Of a stretch of DNA of 64,000 nucleotides, positions 1-8,139 are shown piece after piece (position 1 is the first letter of the stretch; every line of letters starts with the position of its first letter). Both the position numbers and the translations under genes were made by a program. The notes under the pieces were generated by a model, which saw only the letters and a list, made by a program, of their open reading frames with translations, was not told the DNA's origin and did not search any database. Origin of the DNA: CAVREM01 sp963728825 (GTDB taxonomy: Bacteria > Acidobacteriota > Vicinamibacteria > Vicinamibacterales > CAVVIG01); the NCBI GenBank assembly GCA_963728825.1, contig CAVSLA010000003.1:62001-126000 (forward strand), given 5' to 3'.

Positions 1-791
1 TCCATGACCAGCGAGTGGCCGTGCGCGATGTCGATGACGAGCATATCGGCGCCCGCCTTGACGACCTCGGCCGCGCGCTCGAGATAGTCGCCGACCGCGC
101 CGACCGCCGCGCCCACCCGCAGGCGGCCCTGCGCATCGCGCGTCGCGAACGGATGCTGCTTGTGCTTGACGAGGTCCCTCGCGGTCATCAGCCCGGCCAG
201 CCGCCCCTCATCGTCGACCAGCGGCAGCTTCTTGATCTTGCGGGCAATCATCAATCGCTCGGCCTCGGCCAGCGACAGCGGACCGGTCTGTACGACCAGC
301 GCGGCGCGTGGCGTCATCCGCTCGGCGACGATTGAATCGGGTGACACGAAGCGCACGTCGCGCTCGGTGAGCAACCCGACCAGGCGATTGGCCGAATCCA
401 CCACCGTCAGAGTGCCGACACCGGTCTGCTCCATCAGCCTGATGGCGTCAGCGACGCGGCGCTCAGGCGCAATGCTGTGCGGGTCGCCGACGATGCCGTG
501 CTGCCGGCGCTTCACTGCGGCCACTTCGGCCACCTGCGCTTCGATGTCGCCGCTACGAAAGCCCCGATCGATGACGCCGAGGCCGCCTTCCTCGGCCAGG
601 ACGATGGCCATCGCGGCGCGGGTGACGGTGTCCATGTTGGCCGACAGCAGCGGCCGCTTGAGCGTCAGCCGCTCGCTCACGCGAGCCGACAGGTCCACTT
701 TGTCGGGATCTCGCCGCGGCAGGACACCACACTGCGGGGTCAGCAGGAAGTCGTCGAACGTGCAGCCGCGCACGAACTCGAGAAGGTCCAT
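1..791 (-). CDS. guaB: IMP dehydrogenase, 3' part beyond the window
   Basis: Inosine-5'-monophosphate dehydrogenase converts IMP to XMP in guanine nucleotide synthesis in the cytoplasm. Reading from the ATG at 791 gives 263 codons without a stop before the window edge. The start (MDLLEFVRGCTFDDFLL) and the following LLSANMDTVT stretch are the family N-terminus. A CBS-domain pair lies at about residues 95-210 (VGTLTVVDSANRLVGLLTERD, then KKLPLVDDEGRLAGLMTARD), and the barrel resumes with GADMLVIDIAHGHS. The catalytic cysteine loop would lie outside the window. The region upstream of the start is filled by a degenerate repeat array, so its promoter is unclear. Identification is firm; only about half of the protein is visible. 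Confidence 0.93.
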   Translation of the reverse strand, partial: MDLLEFVRGCTFDDFLLTPQCGVLPRRDPDKVDLSARVSERLTLKRPLLSANMDTVTRAAMAIVLAEEGGLGVIDRGFRSGDIEAQVAEVAAVKRRQHGIVGDPHSIAPERRVADAIRLMEQTGVGTLTVVDSANRLVGLLTERDVRFVSPDSIVAERMTPRAALVVQTGPLSLAEAERLMIARKIKKLPLVDDEGRLAGLMTARDLVKHKQHPFATRDAQGRLRVGAAVGAVGDYLERAAEVVKAGADMLVIDIAHGHSLVM

Positions 792-811
792 CGCCTCCGA
801 AGTCTAGCATC

Positions 812-1026
812 ACGGCTTCACCCACGCCTTCGTCGCACTTCTCGGCTTCGCCGCACTTTTCGACTTCGTTGGACGGTGCTCGACGCTTCCAAGGTGCTTT
901 CGACTTCGCTGCAATGTGCTTTCGGCTGCGCACCATCGTGCCGACGACTTCGCTCCAACGTGCTTTCGGCTGCGCACCAGGGTGCTAACGGCTTCGCTCC
1001 ACGTGGTTTCGGCTGCGCTGAGGAGC
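812..1026. repeat. degenerate ~22-bp tandem repeat array 1
   Basis: About nine head-to-tail units of 20-22 bp, consensus close to ttcggcttcgctccaacGTGCT on the plus strand, each ending in GTGCT or a near variant. The array fills the space between the guaB start and the ACT-protein stop. The long frames that cross it on both strands come from the repeat and are not genes. Confidence 0.75.
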
Positions 1027-1047
1027 TCCGAAGAGGTAGGTGCGACG

Positions 1048-1701
1048 CTAGTATTTTCGTTTCTGCTGACGCACGATATCGAACTTCGCGGTGTCGGCGA
1101 TTGCCATCACTGCCATCACGCCCGCCTGAACGGGATCCGACACGACCAGATCGACGACATCCGGGACACTCCCCGCCATGTTGAGCGAGATAACGATGAG
1201 CCCCTTCTGTCGTACTTCCTCGACCGCCTTGGTGATCTCGCCGCCCATCAGCGATCCTGCGAGCACCAGCAGCTGGACGCGGGGGAGCCGGACGACCGAG
1301 CGGACGGCACTGCCGAGCGCCTCCTCGCCGACCAGGGGAATGGTATCCACCGAGATCCGCTCGCCCCGGATATTGTGCCGATCGGCCTCGGCGATCGCCC
1401 CAAGCGCGACCTGACCGACCTGGGCGCCGCCGCCCATGATGATGATCCGCTTGCCGTAAATCTTTGCGAACGACGGCGTCAGCTCCGCGGCCGAAACGCC
1501 TGGCACGCTGCGCAGGTCCTCGAGAATCGGCTCGATGGCAGAATCGACGGCAAATTCCAGGTAGATCTCCGCGTCGCGATCCGCGTGCGGGATGATATCG
1601 ACGTAACTGATGTTCGCCTGCCGGTCGGCGAGCACTCGAGTGAGCCCGAACAGAATCCCCGGCTGGTTGCTGACGGTCGTAAGAACGGCGTGCGCGGCCA
1701 T
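1048..1701 (-). CDS. ACT domain protein with C-terminal DUF5612-like domain
   Basis: A 217-residue soluble protein. Residues 1-75 form an ACT domain (VLTTVSNQPGILFGLTRVLA, then DAEIYLEFAVD), a small-ligand (often amino-acid) sensing fold. The remainder resembles the DUF5612 domain that I know from ACT proteins of methanogenic archaea: KIYGKRIIIMGGGAQVGQVA, AEADRHNIRGERISVDTIPL, VLAGSLMGGEITKAV and VVSDPVQAGVMAVMAIADTA. The glycine-rich GGGAQVGQ segment suggests a nucleotide-binding Rossmann-like half. The true role is unknown; a regulatory function in amino-acid or nucleotide metabolism is a guess. The gene is flanked on both sides by the same ~22-bp repeat family and is not obviously in an operon. 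The ATG at 1701 fits the start of the ACT fold. Confidence 0.72.
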   Translation of the reverse strand: MAAHAVLTTVSNQPGILFGLTRVLADRQANISYVDIIPHADRDAEIYLEFAVDSAIEPILEDLRSVPGVSAAELTPSFAKIYGKRIIIMGGGAQVGQVALGAIAEADRHNIRGERISVDTIPLVGEEALGSAVRSVVRLPRVQLLVLAGSLMGGEITKAVEEVRQKGLIVISLNMAGSVPDVVDLVVSDPVQAGVMAVMAIADTAKFDIVRQQKRKY

Positions 1702-1719
1702 GGTTCTGGCAATCTATCA

Positions 1720-1990
1720 CGACGGCTTCGCACCATTGTGCTGGCGGCTTCGCCACACAGACAGAGCCTCAAGTTAAAGTGCTCGGGCGATTCGCTTCAC
1801 AGTGCTGACGGCTCCATCCCAAAGTGCTGGGCGCTTCGCGGCGACGTGCCTGGAAGCGTCGCTCCACAGTGCTGATCGCCAAACATTTCTGGGCGTGGCG
1901 CGACACAGTGCTTGGCGCCATCAGCATTTGGCGCGAAGCGGCGAGCACCTTGCGAACGGAGCCGGAAAATGCGGCGAAGCCGCGAGCCCC
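1720..1990. repeat. degenerate ~22-bp tandem repeat array 2
   Basis: Seven or eight units of the same family as the array at 812-1026, again ending in AGTGCT/TGTGCT; two units carry extra 16-20 bp and the last part (about 1930-1990) runs in inverted orientation (gcgaagcggcgagcac). It fills the whole gap between the ACT gene start and the end of the adaptor gene, so any ACT-gene promoter must lie inside it. Confidence 0.7.
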
Positions 1991-1999
1991 CTGGAATGT

Positions 2000-3181
2000 T
2001 CACCGTTGCCGAGGCGGCTGCATGAACTGGAACGGCGACGCTGCGGCGGGCCGGACCGGCTGGTCGGGGGTCGCCTGGCGCGTGACGAGCGTGTCGCCGA
2101 CCGACAGCCGACCGTCGACCAGCTCGGTGAACTGGCCGTCGCTCAGACCGGGCGTGACTCGCACCGCGGTCAGCTGACCGCCCTCAGCGCGCCAGACCTG
2201 CGGTCCGGAAACCGGCTCGGCCGCGGGACGGAATCGCAGTGCCGCCGCCGGCAGCCTCAGCACGTCGTCTCTTCTGGCCACCTCGATGGTCACGGTGGCC
2301 GTCATCCCCGGCTTGAGCGCCAGATCCGGGTTCGGCGCGTCGATCAGGACGGCGTAGGTGACGACACTCTGAACCGTCTGCGGCTGCAATCGGACCTGCG
2401 CGACGACCCCGCTGAATATCCGTTCGCCATGCGCGTCAACCGAAAACGCCACGCTCTGCCCCGCTGCGATCCGCCCGATGTCCGACTCATCGAGGTTCGC
2501 GACGACCTGCATCCGCGTCAGGTCGGCGGCGAGGACGAAAAGCGTCGGGGCCTGCATGCTGGCCGCGACTGTCTGTCCGACGTCAACGTTTCTCGCGAGC
2601 ACGATGCCGTCGATCGGCGCCGTGATCACGGCGTTTTGAAGGCTCAGCTCCCCCTGTCTGAGCGTGGCGCGAGCCTGGACGACCTGAGCCTCGGCCGATC
2701 GAATCTGCGCCTCGGTCGAGCGAACGGCGACCTGTGCGGCGTCGAGCTCAGCCCGCGGCAGGAGCTCCTGCAGCCACAGGGTGTTCGCACGCCTCAGCTT
2801 CGATTGCGCGTCGTCGAGCGCGACGCGCAGCCGATCAACCTCCGCCTCTGCACGAATCAGGTTGGCGCGGTGCTGCGCGATCTGCGCCTGAAATAGCGCC
2901 GGATCGAGACGGGCCAGCACCTGCCCACGCTTGACGATCGAGTTGAAATCGGCGCCGAGTGATTCGACCGTGCCGGACACCTGGGTCCCGACCTGCACAT
3001 TCGTCACGGCCTGGAGAGTCCCGGTCGCGGTGATCCGGTCGACGATCGCGCCGCGCGTCACGGGAGCTGTCACAAACGTCGCGGTCGCCTCGGTCTCGCG
3101 CGAGCTGTAGACCGCGTAACCCGATCCGCCCACGCCGATGAGTACCGCGATGGCCGCCAGCTGTTTGATGGGTTTCATCAT
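2000..3181 (-). CDS. efflux RND/MacA-type periplasmic adaptor (HlyD family)
   Basis: Membrane-fusion protein of 393 residues that would link an inner-membrane exporter to an outer-membrane channel. A single N-terminal membrane anchor is at about residues 5-26. It is followed by a barrel-sandwich lipoyl half (VQVGTQVSGTVESLGADFNS), a long alpha-hairpin (residues ~95-185, rich in A, Q, R, E), the second lipoyl half (NAVITAPIDGIVLARNVDVG) and beta-barrel and membrane-proximal domains ending near residue 370. Usual partners (MacB-like ATPase/permease, TolC) are not adjacent, so it is an orphan here; ADOP permeases elsewhere in the window could use it but nothing in the sequence shows this. Two consecutive ATG codons start the frame and no strong ribosome binding site is visible. 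Confidence 0.85.
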   Translation of the reverse strand: MMKPIKQLAAIAVLIGVGGSGYAVYSSRETEATATFVTAPVTRGAIVDRITATGTLQAVTNVQVGTQVSGTVESLGADFNSIVKRGQVLARLDPALFQAQIAQHRANLIRAEAEVDRLRVALDDAQSKLRRANTLWLQELLPRAELDAAQVAVRSTEAQIRSAEAQVVQARATLRQGELSLQNAVITAPIDGIVLARNVDVGQTVAASMQAPTLFVLAADLTRMQVVANLDESDIGRIAAGQSVAFSVDAHGERIFSGVVAQVRLQPQTVQSVVTYAVLIDAPNPDLALKPGMTATVTIEVARRDDVLRLPAAALRFRPAAEPVSGPQVWRAEGGQLTAVRVTPGLSDGQFTELVDGRLSVGDTLVTRQATPDQPVRPAAASPFQFMQPPRQR

Positions 3182-3265
3182 GTCCGTCTACTTCATTGGA
3201 CGGCATCTTTGTGAACAAACGATGGCGGCGGAAAGACAAGACAGTGACGGGTCCGCTGTACGGAG

Positions 3266-3286
3266 GGCGGACCTCTCAGGTCCGCC
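3266..3286. repeat. palindromic BIME-like element GGCGGACCT-ctc-AGGTCCGCC
   Basis: Perfect 9-bp inverted repeat with a 3-nt loop. The same stem occurs at 28762-28782, 28811-28831 and (one mismatch) 38589-38609. It lies between the short frame after ddl and the adaptor gene. Confidence 0.75.
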
Positions 3287-3292
3287 TCGGAT

Positions 3293-3544
3293 CTAGCGCG
3301 GCTTGGGGGCCGGCTGTGAATACTCGGTGAATACGAAGTCCGACCGGTGTTCCCGGCTGTTCGGATCGAACTTCACCTTGAGGGTGGCCTTCAGCGGAAG
3401 CCGATCGCCGGCCAGGGCGGTTTCCAGGATATTGCTTTCGCCCCGGCCCGAGCGGCAGAACTTCCAGTTCCCTGGCGGTTTTCGTGACGTAATCGAATTC
3501 CACCCTGCTGCGTTAGTCCCTGAGCACGTTCGATCGACGATGTT
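3293..3544 (-). other. 83-codon open frame directly after ddl, no normal start
   Basis: This frame continues in phase after the TGA of ddl and stays open to a TAG at 3293. It reads GNWKFCRSGRGESNILETAL and later VKFDPNSREHRSDFVFTEYS. It has no ATG and no early GTG or TTG, so it is either a readthrough extension, the 3' remnant of a lost gene, or chance. The polar C-terminal half looks protein-like but I do not recognise a family. Confidence 0.25.
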
Positions 3545-4486
3545 TCAGGTCGTCATCTCGAGAATACGCCAGACGAGCTCGTCGAACTCGATGCCGATTG
3601 CCCGTGCCGCTTTGGGTACGAGCGAATGGCTGGTCATGCCGGGCGAGGTGTTGACCTCGAGCAGGAAATTGCGCCCGCCACGGTCACGCATCAAATCGAC
3701 CCGCCCCCAGCCACGGCAACCTGCGGCGCGGAAGGCCTGCAGCGCCAGAGCACCCATTTCCGACTCGGCCTGTCCATCGAGTCCCGGACAGATGTATTGG
3801 GTCGTCTCCGCGATGTACTTCGCGTGGTAATCGTAATACTCCCCGGCGGGCACGATCCGGATGCTCGGCAGCGGATGGTCTCCCACGATCGCCACCGTGT
3901 ACTCGTCTCCCTCGATCAGCTGTTCCATCAGCAGTTCGCCAGGATACTGACGTGCCAGCTCGACGGCTTTCGTCAGCTCCGCCTCGTTCTTCACGCGGCT
4001 CACCCCAACGCTCGATCCCTCGCTCGCTGGCTTGACGACGACCGGCAGACCGATCGCGCGGGCGGCGCCCGCGACATCGTCGGCCGGCCCGACGCCCACG
4101 TAGCGCGGGGTCGACAGGTTGAGCGCGATCCACACCTGTTTCGTACGGATCTTGTCCATCGACAACGCCGAGCCGAGGACGTCCGACCCGGTATACGGCA
4201 CTTCGAACGACTCGAGCAACCCCTGAACGACGCCGTCCTCGCCGCCGCCGCGTTGTCCGTGGAGGATGTTGAAGACCCGGTCGAATCGTTTGGCCACGAG
4301 CGCCGTCACCAGCGCGGGAATGCCGTCGACCGCTTCGGCCTGCACGCCTCTGCGGAGCAGACCGTCCAGCACGTTGCGTCCGGAGTCGAGCGACACGTCG
4401 CGTTCCGACGATGTGCCGCCCATGAGGACGGCGACACGGCCAAATCGGGTGGGATCGGTGAAGCGGAGCGGACGCGGAATCGTCAC
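3545..4486 (-). CDS. ddl: D-alanine--D-alanine ligase
   Basis: ATP-grasp ligase that makes the D-Ala-D-Ala dipeptide for peptidoglycan. From the GTG at 4486 it is 313 residues, the usual length. Family marks: VAVLMGGTSSERDVSLDSG at the N-terminus, ILHGQRGGGEDGVVQGLLE, the ATP-grasp strand LPVVVKPASEGSSVGVSRV, EYTVAIVGD, and the metal/ATP site FLLEVNTSPGMTSHSLVPKA. The frame is open further upstream to 4627, but that part overlaps murF and is not Ddl-like; the GTG overlaps the murF stop as GTGA, which decides the start. It forms a translationally coupled pair with murF, and MurF is the enzyme that consumes its product. Confidence 0.94.
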   Translation of the reverse strand: MTIPRPLRFTDPTRFGRVAVLMGGTSSERDVSLDSGRNVLDGLLRRGVQAEAVDGIPALVTALVAKRFDRVFNILHGQRGGGEDGVVQGLLESFEVPYTGSDVLGSALSMDKIRTKQVWIALNLSTPRYVGVGPADDVAGAARAIGLPVVVKPASEGSSVGVSRVKNEAELTKAVELARQYPGELLMEQLIEGDEYTVAIVGDHPLPSIRIVPAGEYYDYHAKYIAETTQYICPGLDGQAESEMGALALQAFRAAGCRGWGRVDLMRDRGGRNFLLEVNTSPGMTSHSLVPKAARAIGIEFDELVWRILEMTT

Positions 4487-5868
4487 GTTGCCTCGTTGGG
4501 CTCGGAGGCGAGCGCCTGCGTCACCCGCTCCAGCCGGTTCGCACGCGAGCCTTTGACCAGCACGGCGACGTCGGCTCGCAGGCTGCGTCGCGCCTCGGTA
4601 ATCAAATCTTCGACGGTCTCGAACCACGCGGCACCGGGACCAAACGCGTCAGCGGCCCGCTTGGCACGCGCGCCTACCGCCAACAGCCGTTCGATGCCAC
4701 TCTCGCGGGCGTAGGCGCCAATCTCACGATGGAGGTCGTCGGCTGCCGGCCCGAGCTCCATCATGTCGCCGAGCACCAGCCACCGCGCACCGGAGAACGA
4801 CCGGAACGCGTCCAGGCCAGCCTTCAACGATCCTGGATTCGCGTTGTACGAATCGTCGACGATCACCGCGCCGTTGACCGCCGGCCGGAATTCGAGTCGA
4901 CCCTTGACCGGTTTGACAGCGGACAGCCCGGCCGCCACGGCGTCGAGCGAGGCCCCGGCCGCCTGCGCCGCGGCGGCGGCACCAAGCGCGTTGCGAAGGT
5001 TGTGCAGGCCAGCCAGCGCGAGCTGCACATGAACCGTCCCTGACGGCGCGACGAGATCGAACTCGAGCCGGGGTCCGTGTTGTTCCAGCGACGCGCTGAC
5101 GTTCTTCGCTGAGTAGTCAGCGCTCACCTCGAGACCAAACGTGACGATCTGCCGGCCGGACGCCAGCGACTGCCATAGCGACGCATAGCGATCGTCCGCA
5201 TTGATGACGGCGACACCGTCACGCGGCAGCGCGGCAAACAGTTCGCCCTTGCCCTGCGCGACACCGTCGAGCGACCCGAAGCCTTCGAGATGTGCGGCGC
5301 CGGCGTTGGTGACGATTCCGATTGCCGGCTCGGCCGTCGCCGCCAGATGGGCAATCTCGCCTCGATGGTTGGCGCCCATCTCGATCACCGCATGACGATG
5401 TTCGGGCTTGAGCGCCAGCAGGGTCAGCGGCACGCCGATGTGATTATTCAGGTTGCCGCGGGTGATGAGACACGGTCCGAGGGTGGCCAATACCGCGCCG
5501 ATCATTTCTTTGGTGGTCGTCTTGCCGTTGCTGCCGGTGACGGCAACCACTGCGCCCGAGAACTGGCGGCGGTGGGCCCGCGCACAAGCGGTGAGCGTGC
5601 TGAGCGTATCCGTGACGACCACCTGGGACAGTTCGATGGGCAGCAGGCGCTCGACCAGCAGACCAGCGGCCCCTCGTTCAGCCGCGGTCTGCGCGAACTC
5701 ATGGCCGTCGAACCGATCGCCCTTCAGGGCGGCGAATACCGCGCCGGGGGCGAGCGTCCGCGAATCGATCGAGATCGCATCCACCACGCGATCGGCGCCG
5801 ACCAGGCGGCCTTCTCCACATCGAGCGATTCCGGCCAACGTCAGCGGCGTGAGCGACTCGGTGGGCAA
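4483..5868 (-). CDS. murF: UDP-N-acetylmuramoyl-tripeptide--D-alanyl-D-alanine ligase
   Basis: Cytoplasmic Mur ligase that adds D-Ala-D-Ala to the UDP-MurNAc-tripeptide, the last cytoplasmic step of the pentapeptide precursor. From the TTG at 5868 it has 461 residues, normal for MurF. It shows ISIDSRTLAPGAVFAALKGDRFDG near the N-terminus (the ISIDSRT of the UDP-binding domain at about 32-38), the P-loop VTGSNGKTTTKEM at about 110-121, the central-domain string HAVIEMGANHRGEI and the C-terminal VIVDDSYNANPGSLKAGLD. The frame is open upstream to 6042 but that would enter the neighbouring glycosyltransferase gene. No clear ribosome binding site precedes the TTG, so the exact start is uncertain. 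It overlaps ddl by 4 nt. Confidence 0.93.
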   Translation of the reverse strand: MPTESLTPLTLAGIARCGEGRLVGADRVVDAISIDSRTLAPGAVFAALKGDRFDGHEFAQTAAERGAAGLLVERLLPIELSQVVVTDTLSTLTACARAHRRQFSGAVVAVTGSNGKTTTKEMIGAVLATLGPCLITRGNLNNHIGVPLTLLALKPEHRHAVIEMGANHRGEIAHLAATAEPAIGIVTNAGAAHLEGFGSLDGVAQGKGELFAALPRDGVAVINADDRYASLWQSLASGRQIVTFGLEVSADYSAKNVSASLEQHGPRLEFDLVAPSGTVHVQLALAGLHNLRNALGAAAAAQAAGASLDAVAAGLSAVKPVKGRLEFRPAVNGAVIVDDSYNANPGSLKAGLDAFRSFSGARWLVLGDMMELGPAADDLHREIGAYARESGIERLLAVGARAKRAADAFGPGAAWFETVEDLITEARRSLRADVAVLVKGSRANRLERVTQALASEPNEAT

Positions 5869-5899
5869 CGTGACGACTAGTGTACCGCGATGGCCAGAC

Positions 5900-7009
5900 C
5901 TAGCGCGAGCGGCCGCGCCGTGCCCGGACTTCAGCGTAAATCTCGATGGCCCGTCGACCGACGACCGGCCAACTGAGCGCCTTGACGAAGTGCAGCGCAA
6001 CCGCCGCTCGCAGCGCATCGAGATCTTGTCCCGCGGTGGCAATGAGCGCCCGCGCCAGCGACTGCCCGTCGCCTGGCGTCCACAGCGAACCGAATGCGCC
6101 GCCGCCGGTGATCACTCGAAAGGCCGGAATGCTGGTCACCACCGGCATCGCGCCGCAGGCACTTGCCTCGAGCAGCGCGTAGCCGCTGCCCTCGTGATGG
6201 CTGCCGAGCACGAAGAGGTCCGCGGCGCTGTAATAAGCAGGCAGGTCGTCCTGCGGGACGGAGCCGGCGAGACGGACGCGCCGCTCCAGCGTTGGCGACG
6301 CGGCGACCCGGCGTCGAACGGCGGCCAACAGCTCGTCCGAACCGAACACCATCGTCAGCATCGCGCCCGGCAGCGCCGCCGATGCCCGCTCGAAACCGTC
6401 GATGACGGTCAACGGATCTTTGTTGGCATTCAGCCGCCCGACCCAGAGGACCGCCGGCGATCCGTCGACGCCGCTCGCCTGGCGCGCCGCGGCCCGGGCG
6501 ATCGGTTTCAATCGCGTGCTCGCCTCGAGCAGCTCGTAGATCGGCTGGTGGCGCCCGATGATGGCGGCCTCTTGCCACGCCGTGGCCTGTTCGAATGCGG
6601 TGAACAGGAACGCATCGACGGATCGGAAGGCAAGGCGTCTCACGACGCGGGACGGCACGTTGCCGGGCGGCGGACCGCCGGCGTGATCCTGGATCAGGAC
6701 CGCGGCAGTTGACGGCAGCCGTGCCCGGAGTAGACGCGTGCGGCCCGGGAAGCCCAGCCCGTTGACATGCACCACGTCCACATCCGTCAGCTCCGGATGA
6801 ACGTCACGTGAACTGGAGACGAACTGGTAGTGGATGCCGTTACGGACAACGGTCGCCGGGCGTTGAAACGCCTGCTGCACGACCACGCGAGCGGCGCCCG
6901 CTTCGAGGAGCGCTTCACTCCAGCCGGTGAGCGTCGTGTAGCGGTCGAGGAGCTGCTCGGGATCGGTCAGTCTCGGATCGAAGTCGAAGTTGACGTTGAG
7001 GACGTTCAC
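5900..7009 (-). CDS. glycosyltransferase family 4 (GT4, GT-B fold)
   Basis: A 369-residue retaining-type glycosyltransferase, probably working on a lipid-linked or capsular glycan at the inner face of the membrane. The C-terminal donor-binding domain starts at AVLWVGRLNANKDPLTVIDG, with the nucleotide-sugar motif HHEGSGYALLEASACGAMPVV (the E-x7-E pattern) near residue 285. The N-terminal acceptor domain has VDVVHVNGLGFPGR. It is transcribed away from a second GT4 gene that starts only 17 bp off, so the two share a very short divergent promoter region. Donor and acceptor cannot be told from the sequence. Confidence 0.82.
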   Translation of the reverse strand: MNVLNVNFDFDPRLTDPEQLLDRYTTLTGWSEALLEAGAARVVVQQAFQRPATVVRNGIHYQFVSSSRDVHPELTDVDVVHVNGLGFPGRTRLLRARLPSTAAVLIQDHAGGPPPGNVPSRVVRRLAFRSVDAFLFTAFEQATAWQEAAIIGRHQPIYELLEASTRLKPIARAAARQASGVDGSPAVLWVGRLNANKDPLTVIDGFERASAALPGAMLTMVFGSDELLAAVRRRVAASPTLERRVRLAGSVPQDDLPAYYSAADLFVLGSHHEGSGYALLEASACGAMPVVTSIPAFRVITGGGAFGSLWTPGDGQSLARALIATAGQDLDALRAAVALHFVKALSWPVVGRRAIEIYAEVRARRGRSR

Positions 7010-7026
7010 GGCGTGTCGGAGATTCT

Positions 7027-8139
7027 GTGAAAGAATCCACGCTCGTGCGCATCGCCCTGCTCGTCACCGGCGGCGTCGACCGCAGCGGCCGCGACAAGGT
7101 GATACCCGCGCTGCTCTGGTTGATCGAACGGCTCGCCCGCCAGCATGAGGTGTTCGTTTACGCGCTGCGCTATTACGAACAGCCGTGCACCTATCCGCTG
7201 CTCGGAGCAACCATCCGCGATCTCGGCAGACCCACCGGGATCGGTCGACAATATTCGACCGCGGTTGACGCGTTGCGGCGTGATGGCCCGTTCGATGTGA
7301 TTCACGGCTACTGGGCGGTGCCGGCCGGCCTCATCGCCGCCATCGCCGGACGTCGGCTCGGCGTGCCTTCGGTTGTCACCTGCGACAGCGGTGAATTCAC
7401 GGCCCTCCGGGATATCGGCTACGGTCTCCAGATCCGCCGGCGGCATCGCCTTGCGGTGGCGGGGGCGGTCAGACTCGCCTCGCGCGTCACGGTCTGCACC
7501 TCGTACATGGACCGCCTGGCGCGCGTCCACGGCGCGAAACCATCGGTCATTCCGCTTGGCGTGAGCTCGAACGTTTTCAAAAACACGACTGCGTCGCCCG
7601 AAGGACCGCCGTGGCGGCTGCTGAACGTTGCCAGCCTCAACCCGGTCAAGGATCATCGGACGCTCATCACGGCATTTCGCCGGGTGGTCGATACGGTTGG
7701 CGAGGTCCATCTCAATCTTGCCGGCGAAGACACGATGAGAGGCGCCATCCACGACGCGGTTCGAGAAGGGGGGCTCGATCCGCACGTCACGTTTCACGGG
7801 GTCCTGCCGAGCGAAGAAGTGGCGACGTTGTATCGCGGGGCTCATCTGTACGTGTCGTCGTCGCGTCACGAGGCGGCAGGCGTCGTGGCACTCGAGGCAG
7901 CCGCGTCCTGCCTGCCGGTTGTCGGCACCTCTGTCGGCTACGTGGCTGATTGGGCGACGACGCGCGCCCGCGCCGTGCCGACAAACGATCCTCACGCTCT
8001 CGCAGACGCGGTCATCTCGCTGCTGGACGATCCCGTCGAACGCCGGCGTCTGGCGCGGTCAGCCCACGATTGGGCTGTCGCCCATGACGCCGACTGGACG
8101 GCCGCCGAGTTCTCGCGGCTTTACGCCGGTCTTGTATAG
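7027..8139 (+). CDS. glycosyltransferase family 4 (GT4)
   Basis: A 370-residue GT-B transferase. The N-terminal domain carries GGVDRSGRDKVIPALLWLIE and FDVIHGYWAVPAGLIAAIAG; the C-terminal domain carries RLLNVASLNPVKDHRTLITA and the donor-site segment SSSRHEAAGVVALEAAASCLP. The frame opens with a GTG at 7027; a second GTG at 7045 (LVRIALLVTGG) is an equally possible start, since the conserved strand begins there. Its 3' end overlaps, on the opposite strand, the last 81 nt of the flippase gene. Substrates unknown; the setting is surface polysaccharide assembly. Confidence 0.82.
   Translation: MKESTLVRIALLVTGGVDRSGRDKVIPALLWLIERLARQHEVFVYALRYYEQPCTYPLLGATIRDLGRPTGIGRQYSTAVDALRRDGPFDVIHGYWAVPAGLIAAIAGRRLGVPSVVTCDSGEFTALRDIGYGLQIRRRHRLAVAGAVRLASRVTVCTSYMDRLARVHGAKPSVIPLGVSSNVFKNTTASPEGPPWRLLNVASLNPVKDHRTLITAFRRVVDTVGEVHLNLAGEDTMRGAIHDAVREGGLDPHVTFHGVLPSEEVATLYRGAHLYVSSSRHEAAGVVALEAAASCLPVVGTSVGYVADWATTRARAVPTNDPHALADAVISLLDDPVERRRLARSAHDWAVAHDADWTAAEFSRLYAGLV

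Noticed and set aside
812..1990. Long open frames on both strands through the repeat arrays
   Set aside because: They follow from the GC-rich repeat; their predicted proteins are low-complexity arginine/alanine runs and clash with guaB and the ACT gene.
812..1990. CRISPR array
   Set aside because: Units are degenerate, directly abutting and without spacers; no cas genes in the window.
3303..3830. Plus-strand frame of 175 codons across the ddl end
   Set aside because: Shadow of ddl on the other strand; serine/proline-rich composition without domain features.
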